Source: Deltaproteobacteria bacterium (GTDB taxonomy: Bacteria; Myxococcota_A; Bradymonadia; UBA7976; VGTA01). Taken from it: a stretch of 6,566 nt of DNA. Below, piece after piece: positions 1 through 5,749 of this stretch. The DNA is taken from assembly GCA_016874875.1 (NCBI GenBank), contig VGTA01000186.1, positions 1 through 6,566 on the forward strand, read 5' to 3'. Position 1 is the first letter of the stretch, and every line of letters starts with the position of its first letter. The position numbers and the translations under genes were made by a program. The notes below the pieces were generated by a model that was given only the letters and a program-made list of their open reading frames with translations, had not been told where the DNA came from and made no database searches.

Positions 1-1
1 C

Positions 2-142
2 AAGGCGTGCGCGTCGCGCTCCCTCTACGCGCTCCTAGAGGACCCGCGCCTCAACCACCGCGCCGCGCTGACGCCGGGGGTGCGCGCGGAGGAGTGCGCG
101 GAGGCGCTGCGCGCGTTTTTTGCGGCGCGCCGCGGGCGCTGA
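2..142 (+). CDS. C-terminal end of an unrecognised protein (5' end outside the window)
   Basis: The frame is open from the left edge and ends at TGA 140-142, giving 46 residues that start KACASRSLYALLEDP and end ALRAFFAARRGR. Its codons follow the pattern of the confident genes here (third positions almost all G or C), and the end looks like an amphipathic, Arg-rich helix, as at the C-terminus of a globular protein. No family motif is visible, so no function is proposed. The stop codon lies inside the left arm of the inverted repeat at 136-165, and the gene is convergent with the beta-barrel gene 23 bp away. A long overlapping plus frame (7-822) is antisense to the barrel gene and is less plausible. 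Confidence is moderate because only the tail is seen. Confidence 0.6.
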   Translation, partial: KACASRSLYALLEDPRLNHRAALTPGVRAEECAEALRAFFAARRGR

Positions 143-165
143 GCGGGTGTTTTTTCGCTCAGCGC
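136..165. terminator. Perfect 10-bp inverted repeat between convergent genes, likely bidirectional terminator
   Basis: GCGCTGAGCG (136-145) pairs perfectly with CGCTCAGCGC (156-165) around a 10-nt loop, GGTGTTTTTT. It fills the gap between the plus gene ending at 142 and the minus gene ending at 166, the usual place for a shared terminator. It is atypical: the T6 run is in the loop on the plus strand rather than after the stem, and only TTAAAA follows. Intrinsic termination is therefore plausible but not proven; it may instead act as a 3'-end stabilising hairpin. Confidence 0.6.
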
Positions 166-795
166 TTAAAAGAACAAGTGCCCAAAGATCATCAGGTCGT
201 GGGTCTTGTCGTTCTTGGGCGCCGCCTCGCTGACCCTCGGGTCGCTGAGCATGTAGCTGAAGCGCGCCTCGAGGCCCACGGAGCCGAGGACGGGCACGCT
301 GAAGTCGGCGCACACGGACACGGGCAGGTACTGCGCGGAGTCGGCGAACAGCTGCGCGGCGCCCTGCTTGAGGAGCACGCGCTGCTCGAGCCCCGCGCCC
401 GCCGTCAGCTTGAGGAGGGGGATGGGCGAGAGGTCAAAGCGTGCCATCAGCGGCAGCGAGACGAGCGAGGCGTCCATCTTGTGGTCGCCGGTGACGGTGG
501 CGCCGAGGTAGGTGACCTGCGCCTCGAGCTGAAGCATCAGCACGTCGAGTCGCGCCCCCACCCCGCCCGTCACGTAGGAGACGTCGCGCGAGGTGGGGCC
601 CGTGTAGACCCCAAAGCCGGTGCCCGCGACGGGGCCGATGTTGACGAAGGGGAGCGCCTCGGCGCGGCGGGCGGGCGCGGTGAGGGCGAGCAGGGCGAGC
701 AGGGTGAGCAGGGTGAGCAGGGCGAGCTGGGTGAGCTGGGTGAGCTGGGTGAGCTGGGTGAGCAGAGCGAGGGGGGTGCGAGGGCGCGAGGTCAT
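166..795 (-). CDS. Small secreted outer-membrane beta-barrel protein
   Basis: This is a 209-residue protein. Residues 1-47 form a long signal peptide: Arg at 4 and 6, a Leu-rich core at about 9-38, then a signal-peptidase-I-like AEA site (45-47) before LPF. The core is odd, being built from LTQ and LLT/LLA triplets encoded by a 9-bp tandem repeat. The mature part (about 162 residues) is rich in Gly, aromatic residues and alternating hydrophobic strands (for example GFGVYTG, VGLEARFSYML) and ends in HLFF. A terminal Phe is the known signature recognised by the outer-membrane barrel-assembly machinery. Size and pattern suit a barrel of about eight strands, OmpW/OmpX-like in form, but no specific family or ligand can be named. 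ATG at 795 is chosen because AGGAG (803-807) lies 7 nt upstream. Transcription is divergent from murG. Confidence 0.8.
   Translation of the reverse strand: MTSRPRTPLALLTQLTQLTQLTQLALLTLLTLLALLALTAPARRAEALPFVNIGPVAGTGFGVYTGPTSRDVSYVTGGVGARLDVLMLQLEAQVTYLGATVTGDHKMDASLVSLPLMARFDLSPIPLLKLTAGAGLEQRVLLKQGAAQLFADSAQYLPVSVCADFSVPVLGSVGLEARFSYMLSDPRVSEAAPKNDKTHDLMIFGHLFF
684..764. repeat. 9-bp tandem repeat (9 copies) coding the signal-peptide core
   Basis: Nine contiguous 9-bp units follow the pattern GGG(C/T)GAGC(A/T): two GGGCGAGCA, two GGGTGAGCA, one GGGCGAGCT, three GGGTGAGCT and one GGGTGAGCA. Degenerate half-units flank both ends. Read on the minus strand in frame, they give LTQ and LLT/LLA triplets in the hydrophobic core of the barrel protein's signal peptide. 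A unit of 9 bp means copy-number change alters core length by three residues without shifting the frame. Confidence 0.95.
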
Positions 796-802
796 GGTGA
801 CG

Positions 803-807
803 CTCCT
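803..807 (-). promoter_or_regulatory. Ribosome binding site of the beta-barrel gene
   Basis: The minus strand reads AGGAG, followed by 7 nt and ATG at 795. This is near-consensus Shine-Dalgarno spacing. It fixes the start upstream of the repeat-built signal peptide. Confidence 0.8.
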
Positions 808-810
808 GTG

Positions 811-833
811 CGATGCGGGTGAACGATGCGGGT
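811..833. repeat. 10-bp direct repeat in the divergent intergenic region, possible operator
   Basis: CGATGCGGGT occurs at 811-820 and again at 824-833, a 13-bp period with GAA between. The pair lies in the 5' leader side of the barrel gene, and its right copy abuts the TTGACA hexamer that faces murG. Paired direct repeats between divergent genes can be regulator binding sites, but no known consensus is recognised, so the role is inferred from position only. Confidence 0.45.
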
Positions 834-873
834 TGACAGGGGTCTTTTAACCTGTTTTGCCTTAAAAAAGAAA
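833..873. promoter_or_regulatory. AT-rich island with TTGACA, candidate divergent promoter region
   Basis: The plus strand carries a perfect -35-like TTGACA at 833-838. No good TATAAT-like box lies 16-18 nt downstream; the nearest AT-rich stretch, TTAAAAAA (862-869), is too far at 24 nt or so. On the minus strand TTAAAA (rc of 845-850) could be a -10 for the barrel gene, with only a poor -35. Around 843-873 is one of the few AT-rich stretches in the window and lies between two divergent starts, so promoters are expected here, but exact boxes cannot be assigned. Confidence 0.35.
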
Positions 874-875
874 CC

Positions 876-890
876 CTCGCGCGGCGCGAG
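876..890. repeat. Short perfect palindrome in the murG leader
   Basis: CTCGCGC and GCGCGAG flank a single central G, a perfect hyphenated palindrome 40 bp upstream of the murG start. It could be a dimeric repressor site or fold as a small leader hairpin. In sequence this GC-rich such palindromes also occur by chance. Confidence 0.3.
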
Positions 891-929
891 CGGGGCGCGG
901 GAGACGCCGCGGGAGCACGAGAGACGCAG

Positions 930-2072
930 ATGACCCCCCCCCAGGACCTCCAAGGGCGCCTCATCGCCTTCACCGGCGGCGGCAGCGCGGGGCACGTGAC
1001 CCCCAACCTCGCGCTCATCGAGGCGCTCCGCGCGCGGGGCGGGCGCGCGCTCTACATCGGCCGCGACCACGCCCCGGGCGCCCAGAGCGTGGAGCGCGCC
1101 CTCGTGGACGCCGTCCCCGACCTCCCGTTCCTCGCCATCCCCTCCGAGCGCCTGCGCCGGTACTTCGACTGGCGCAACTTCACCATGCCCCTCACCGTGC
1201 TCCGCGGCCTCTGGCGCGCCTACCGCCACATCCGCGCCGCGCGCCCCGACGCGCTCTTCTCCAAGGGCGGCTTCGTGGCGCTCCCCGCCGTGGTGGGCGC
1301 CTGGCTCAACGGCGTGCCCGTGGTGCTGCACGAGTCGGACGGCACCCTCGGGCTCGCCCACCGCCTGAGCCTCCCCTTCGCCCACACCGTCTGCGCCGCG
1401 CAGGCGCGCGCCCTGCGCGGCCTCCGCCACCCGCGCGCCCTCCACACCGGCGCCCCGCTCCGCGCCGAGTTCCTGCGCGCGCGCCCCGAGACGGCGCGAG
1501 AGCGCTTTGGGCTCGTCGGCGCGCGCCCGCTGCTCGTGGTCTTTGGGGGCAGCCTCGGCTCCGCGCGCCTCAACGCCGTCGCCCGCGACGCCCTCGACGA
1601 CCTCCTCGCGCGCTACGAGGTCTTTCACGTGTGCGGCGCCGGCGCCGTGAGCGGCGCCCTCGCCGCTACGCGCGCCGCGCGCGGCTACCACCAGGCCGAG
1701 TATGTGCGCGAGGGCTTCGCCAACCTCCTCGCCGCCGCCCACCTCGTGGTGGGGCGCGCCGGCGCCAACACCCTCGCTGAGCTGCTCGCGCTGCGCCGCC
1801 CCGCCCTGCTCGTCCCCCTCCCCGCCGCCACCAGCCGCGGCGACCAGCTCCTCAACGCCGAGGAGCACGCCCGCGCCGGCTTTGGGCGCTGCGTGCGCGA
1901 CGAGGACCTCGACGCCCGCGCCCTCCTCGCCGCCCTCGAGGCCCTCGAGGGCGACTACGAGGGCTGCGTGGAGGCGATGCGCCGCGCCCCGCAGTCCCAG
2001 GGCGCCGAGGCCACCCTCGACGCCCTCGCCGGCGCCCTCCGCCCCCGCCGGGCCCCGCCTCGCCCCGCCTAG
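930..2072 (+). CDS. murG: MurG-type UDP-GlcNAc:lipid I N-acetylglucosaminyltransferase (lipid II synthase)
   Basis: The enzyme transfers GlcNAc from UDP-GlcNAc to lipid I, forming lipid II for peptidoglycan at the inner face of the cytoplasmic membrane. The 380-residue protein shows the GT-B (GT28) landmarks in order: Gly-rich loop GGGSAGHVTPN (16-26) with H22, FSKGGFVALP (110-119), HESD (134-137), second Gly loop FGGSLGSARLN (205-215), GRAGANTLAEL (275-285) with the UDP-GlcNAc-binding Glu at 284, and SRGDQLLNA (302-310) with the conserved Gln at 306. Length matches the family (about 350-380). The RRYFD, AWLNGVPVVLHESD and SRGDQLLNA signatures, recalled not searched, resemble the MurG-like branch common in Bacilli more than E. 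coli MurG. ATG 930 has a weak GAGAGA 5 nt upstream. No mur or fts genes adjoin it, so it may be a second copy or a relocated sole copy. Confidence 0.9.
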   Translation: MTPPQDLQGRLIAFTGGGSAGHVTPNLALIEALRARGGRALYIGRDHAPGAQSVERALVDAVPDLPFLAIPSERLRRYFDWRNFTMPLTVLRGLWRAYRHIRAARPDALFSKGGFVALPAVVGAWLNGVPVVLHESDGTLGLAHRLSLPFAHTVCAAQARALRGLRHPRALHTGAPLRAEFLRARPETARERFGLVGARPLLVVFGGSLGSARLNAVARDALDDLLARYEVFHVCGAGAVSGALAATRAARGYHQAEYVREGFANLLAAAHLVVGRAGANTLAELLALRRPALLVPLPAATSRGDQLLNAEEHARAGFGRCVRDEDLDARALLAALEALEGDYEGCVEAMRRAPQSQGAEATLDALAGALRPRRAPPRPA

Positions 2073-2090
2073 CCTAGCCTAGCCTAGCCT
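2067..2090. repeat. GCCTA tandem repeat at the murG stop, giving stops in all six frames
   Basis: Four complete GCCTA units (2067-2086) plus GCCT follow one another, and the first supplies the murG stop codon TAG (2070-2072). Because the unit is 5 bp, TAG recurs at 2070, 2075, 2080 and 2085, covering all three plus frames. The complement, TAGGC, does the same on the minus strand. Confidence 0.9.
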
Positions 2091-2091
2091 C

Positions 2092-2120
2092 TTGCGCTCC
2101 GCGCGAGCGCGCGCTAAAGA
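2092..2120 (+). promoter_or_regulatory. Weak candidate promoter or hairpin upstream of the kinase gene
   Basis: Two overlapping readings are possible. TTGCGC (2092-2097) and TAAAGA (2115-2120) are spaced by exactly 17 bp, though each matches only about half of its sigma-70 consensus. GCGCTC (2094-2099) and GAGCGC (2105-2110) form a perfect 6-bp stem with a 5-nt loop, but no T-run follows it. This is the only place in the 119-bp spacer with any AT content. If neither works, the kinase gene depends on read-through from murG. Confidence 0.25.
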
Positions 2121-2151
2121 ATCCCACCCGCGCCCCGCGCGCCCGCGTCCT

Positions 2152-2180
2152 CCTCTCCCGCGCCCCCTCTCCCGCGCCCC
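2152..2180. repeat. 14-bp tandem duplication in the kinase leader
   Basis: CCTCTCCCGCGCCC occurs twice head to tail with a 14-bp period (2152-2165 and 2166-2179). The surrounding stretch 2119-2180 is C-rich with few A or T, ending just before the kinase ribosome binding site. It is not coding on the plus strand. Confidence 0.75.
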
Positions 2181-2181
2181 T

Positions 2182-2186
2182 TGAGG
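2182..2186 (+). promoter_or_regulatory. Ribosome binding site deciding the GTG start of the kinase
   Basis: TGAGG lies 5 nt upstream of GTG at 2192. This supports the GTG as start, giving a protein whose kinase domain begins about 16 residues in. Confidence 0.6.
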
Positions 2187-2191
2187 TTCCT

Positions 2192-5100
2192 GTGTCAGAG
2201 AAACAGAACGAGGCACAGCCGATCCCCGACAAAGTCGGGAGATATGAGGTCCGCTCACGCCTCGGCACGGGGGGTATGGGGCACGTGTACAGGGTCTTTG
2301 ACCCCGTCAACCAGCGCGAGCTCGCCCTCAAGGAGCTCAAGTTCTCGTACCCGCGGGCGCTCCACTACTTTAAGCGCGAGTTCCGCGCCGTGGCGAGCCT
2401 CTCGCACCCCCACCTCGTGAGCCTCTACGACCTCTACCACGAGGATGACCGCTACTTCTACACCATGGAGCTCGTGGACGGGCGCGACATCTACCACTTC
2501 GTCAACCAGCACGGGCACGTGGTGCGCGACCCGCGCGAGCTCACGCAGGGCGCGCGCCTCGAGCGGGTCTTTCAGTCCTTCACGCAGCTCCTGCAGGCGC
2601 TCGACTACCTCCACTCCAACGGCTGCATCCACCGCGACATCAAGCCCGCCAACATCCTCGTCGACAAGCGCGGCAAGGTGCGCCTGGTGGACTTTGGGGT
2701 CATCAAGGAGGAGATCCCGGGCGGCGAGGGGCAGAGTCTCTCGCAGGTGTTCGGCACCTCCACCTACTTTAGCCCCGAGCAGTCCATCAGCTCCCGCGTC
2801 ACCTCCGCCACCGACATCTACGCCGCCGGCGTGGTGCTCTATGAGCTGCTCGTGGGCGTGACCCCGTTCGAGGGCAGCCACGACGACGTGTGCGAGATGC
2901 ACCGCAGCAAGCCCGTGACGCCCGTCCTCGACCTCGTGCCCCACACCCACGAGCGCCTCGCGCAGGTGTGCCTCGACATGCTCGCCAAGGAGCCCGCCCG
3001 CCGCCCCTCGGCGCGCGAGGTGCTCGAGCAGCTCAGCGTGCCCTTGCTAGAGAGCGGGGTGAAGCGCCTCAGCGAGTTCATCGGCCGCCGCGCCGAGCGC
3101 GCCGCGCTCCACGAGGCGCTCAACGACGTGCGCCAGGGCCAGGGGCGCCTCGCGCTCTTTGAGGGCGAGGAGGGCGTGGGCAAGCAGGCGTGCATCGAGG
3201 CGTTCTGCCAAGAGGCGCGCCTCTTTGACGCCTCATGCTTCCTCGGCGCCTGCGTCAAGCGCGACCACGTGAGCTACCGCGGCGTCGACACGGTGGTGGA
3301 GCGCCTCGCGGAGGCCTACCGCAGCCAGGTGGCGCGCACCCTGCGCCGCCTCCCCGCCCGCGAGCGCGCCGGGCTGCTCGAGGCCTTCAGCTTCCTCAAG
3401 GAGCTCTTGCCCGCCGAGCTCCACCCAGAGGGCGACGCCCACGCCGGCCCCGGCCTCGGCCTCTTCACGCTCCTGCGCTTCTTGGCGGAGCAGCGCCCCC
3501 TCGTGCTCGTGGTCGAGCACATCCACCTCGCCGACGACGAGGCGCTCGACCTCCTCGAGGCGCTGCAGGCGGGCGGGCGCTTCCCCCCCGTGCTGCTGAT
3601 TCTCACGTACTGCCCCGAGCGCGTGCAGCCCAACAGCCGCGTGGCGAGCTTCTTGGAGGTGGTCCCCACGCACCCGTGCAGCCGCCACATGCAGCTCCAC
3701 CCGCTCACCCCCGACGAGCTCAAGGAGATGGCGCAGCAGCACCTGAACACCCAGGACGAGCGCCTGATTCAGTTCATCCACGAGCAGACGGCGGGGCTGC
3801 CGCGCTTCGCGCAGGAGATGATCACCGCGCTCAAGCTGCGCCAGACCATCGAGCGCTTCCACGACATCATCATCCGCAAGATCGACACGCTGAGTCGCCC
3901 CGCCCGCCGCATCCTCGCCGTGGTGTGCCTGAGCGTCACTCCTGTGCCCGAGAGCGTCCTTGAGATCGCCTGCGACCTCAAGAGCGATGAGGTCTATGAG
4001 GGCCTGATGAGTCTGAGCGCCGAGGAGCTCATCAAGGAGGAGACGGACGCGGAGGGGCGGGTGGACGTGGTGGGGTCTCACCCCAAGCTCATGGAGGTGG
4101 CGCGCACCTGCATCACGCAGAGCCGCGTGCCGATGATTCACGACCGTATCGCCCGCGCCCTCGCGCAGACCAACGGCAGCGCCGAGCAGATCGAGCGGCA
4201 CTATACGCGTGCCGGTACGCCGCAGGTCGCCACCCGCTACGCCATCCAGGCCGCCAAGGAGGCGCGCCTCAACGACCAGCACGAGCGCGCCGCGGAGCTC
4301 TTCCAGCTCGCCCTCAAGGGCCCCTTTGAGCCGGCGGTGCAGGCGAAAATCCGCGTGGACATGGCCGATAGCCTCGCGCGCGCCGGGCGGTACCTCGAGG
4401 CGGCGCAGACGCTCGAGTCGCTCGCGGACCTCTCCACGAGCGACGCGCAGCGCTGGCGCGCGCGCCGCTACCAGCTCTACCTGATGGCGGGGGAGCTCAG
4501 CGACGTCCTGCAGCAGCCCTTCTCCGACAAGGCGCGCGTGATCATCGCCGACCTCCTCTTGCCGCTGCGCCCCATGAACGCCCGCAGCCTGATCGGCGAC
4601 ACCGACAACGTCACCGCGCGCCTCGTGCGCGTGGCGTTCCTCGCGGGCACGCACAACGAGCGCGCGCTGCAGGAGGCCGGCCGCCTCCTTGAGACGGTGG
4701 CGGTGGACGAGGGCCTCGACCTGCAGGTGGTGACGGTGGCGCTCGCCCGCGTGACGGTCCTCGAGGCGCTCGGCGACCTCCTCGGGGCGCGCGCGCAGCT
4801 CGGGGCGCTCGCGCCCGTGCTGTCGCGGCTGCCGCCCCACGAGCTGAGCCGCCTGCGCGCCCTAGAGTGGGAGGCGCGCCTCGCGCTCCGCTTGGGACTC
4901 ATCGACGAGGCCAAGGGGGCGGCGCGCGCGCTGCTCGTGGAGAGCCGCGCGCGCGGCCTGCGCGGCCTGCGCGCCAACGCCGCCGCCCTCGCCGCCTGCG
5001 CCCACCTCGAGGCGGGGGAGTACGCCGCCGCCGACCGCCTGGTCGCGGAGGCGGAGCGCTGCCGACAGGCGCAGCCCAAGACGCTCGGCCACACCCAGAA

Positions 5101-5749
5101 CGCCCTCCTGCGCGCGCGTCAGCTCGTGTACCACAACGACCTCATCGCCGCCCTCAACCACCTGCGCGACCTCCGCCGCAACCCCGAGCTGCAGCAGCTG
5201 CTCGTGCGCCGCGAGCCCGCCGGCGACTTTGCGCTCCTGCACGCCCGCGCCTGCGCGCTGCTCGCCCTCCGCGAGCACTTCCAGCTCGAGCTCCCCGAGG
5301 AGCAGCTGCTCGGCTCCCTCAGCGCCGCCCCCCGCGCGCTGTTCTACCAGGCGCGCGAGACGCTCGAGCGCGCCCTCCCCTACCCAGAGGGGTGGCTGAC
5401 GGTGATGTCGGTCTTTGAGAAGATTCTGTGCAGCCACTACCAGGCCGCCCTCGACCAGGCGCGCGACGCCACCGCCAGCGCCGACGCCGCGCGCGGGGAG
5501 CTGCGGAGTCCGCAGATTCAGGCGATTCTGCTGTTCACGTACGCCATGATCAAGCGCCTCAGCGGCCGCCCCGAGGACCTCGATCGCGAGAAGTCCACGT
5601 CGCAGCAGGGCTTTATGATCCTGCGCCGCGCCGGCGCCGCCCTGCCGCCCGAGGGGCACCTCCTGCGCGCGGTGGCGGCGCAGGGCGGCGCGGCGTCGCC
5701 GTCGCTGAGTCCGGGGGCGAGCTCGATGACGGGCGAGATCAGGGGGTAG
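2192..5749 (+). CDS. Ser/Thr protein kinase fused to a degenerate AAA/STAND-like ATPase module and TPR-like helical repeats
   Basis: The protein has 1185 residues and no signal peptide or membrane segment, so it is probably cytoplasmic. Kinase domain, about 17-285: Gly loop GTGGMGHV (25-32), Lys47, helix-C Glu63, HRDIKPAN (147-154), DFG (167-169), SPE (194-196) and D208 in TDIYAAG. All catalytic residues are present, and the activation loop has several Ser/Thr that could be autophosphorylated. FIGRRAE (296-302) opens an ATPase-like module with an altered Walker A (GEEGVGKQ, 325-332) and Walker B (LVLVVEH, 437-443), then a likely winged-helix part around 555-620. Residues about 640-1120 are Ala/Leu-rich paired helices of TPR type, usually for protein contacts. 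This architecture is typical of large kinases in Myxococcota-like genomes. Targets are unknown; murG upstream on the same strand is the only hint. Its 3' end overlaps the convergent lipoprotein gene by 11 bp. Confidence 0.93.
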   Translation: MSEKQNEAQPIPDKVGRYEVRSRLGTGGMGHVYRVFDPVNQRELALKELKFSYPRALHYFKREFRAVASLSHPHLVSLYDLYHEDDRYFYTMELVDGRDIYHFVNQHGHVVRDPRELTQGARLERVFQSFTQLLQALDYLHSNGCIHRDIKPANILVDKRGKVRLVDFGVIKEEIPGGEGQSLSQVFGTSTYFSPEQSISSRVTSATDIYAAGVVLYELLVGVTPFEGSHDDVCEMHRSKPVTPVLDLVPHTHERLAQVCLDMLAKEPARRPSAREVLEQLSVPLLESGVKRLSEFIGRRAERAALHEALNDVRQGQGRLALFEGEEGVGKQACIEAFCQEARLFDASCFLGACVKRDHVSYRGVDTVVERLAEAYRSQVARTLRRLPARERAGLLEAFSFLKELLPAELHPEGDAHAGPGLGLFTLLRFLAEQRPLVLVVEHIHLADDEALDLLEALQAGGRFPPVLLILTYCPERVQPNSRVASFLEVVPTHPCSRHMQLHPLTPDELKEMAQQHLNTQDERLIQFIHEQTAGLPRFAQEMITALKLRQTIERFHDIIIRKIDTLSRPARRILAVVCLSVTPVPESVLEIACDLKSDEVYEGLMSLSAEELIKEETDAEGRVDVVGSHPKLMEVARTCITQSRVPMIHDRIARALAQTNGSAEQIERHYTRAGTPQVATRYAIQAAKEARLNDQHERAAELFQLALKGPFEPAVQAKIRVDMADSLARAGRYLEAAQTLESLADLSTSDAQRWRARRYQLYLMAGELSDVLQQPFSDKARVIIADLLLPLRPMNARSLIGDTDNVTARLVRVAFLAGTHNERALQEAGRLLETVAVDEGLDLQVVTVALARVTVLEALGDLLGARAQLGALAPVLSRLPPHELSRLRALEWEARLALRLGLIDEAKGAARALLVESRARGLRGLRANAAALAACAHLEAGEYAAADRLVAEAERCRQAQPKTLGHTQNALLRARQLVYHNDLIAALNHLRDLRRNPELQQLLVRREPAGDFALLHARACALLALREHFQLELPEEQLLGSLSAAPRALFYQARETLERALPYPEGWLTVMSVFEKILCSHYQAALDQARDATASADAARGELRSPQIQAILLFTYAMIKRLSGRPEDLDREKSTSQQGFMILRRAGAALPPEGHLLRAVAAQGGAASPSLSPGASSMTGEIRG

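Noticed and set aside
7..822. 271-residue plus-strand frame with an EQGEQGELGEL-like repetitive stretch
   Set aside because: It is antisense to the barrel gene, which has a ribosome binding site, a signal peptide and a terminal Phe. The repeat is just the other strand of the signal-peptide minisatellite.
792..1868. 358-residue minus-strand frame rich in Glu, Gly, Ala and Val
   Set aside because: Shadow of murG in very GC-rich DNA. Its composition is the usual antisense low-complexity mix, and the plus strand has every MurG motif.
2074..2340. Small minus-strand gene upstream of the kinase (88 residues)
   Set aside because: It ends in the GCCTA stop array and overlaps the kinase start; Arg/Ser-rich with no domain or convincing ribosome binding site.
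3233..4840. 535-residue minus-strand frame opposite the kinase
   Set aside because: Antisense shadow: repetitive His/Arg/Glu/Leu composition with no domain pattern, whereas the plus frame is a continuous recognisable protein.
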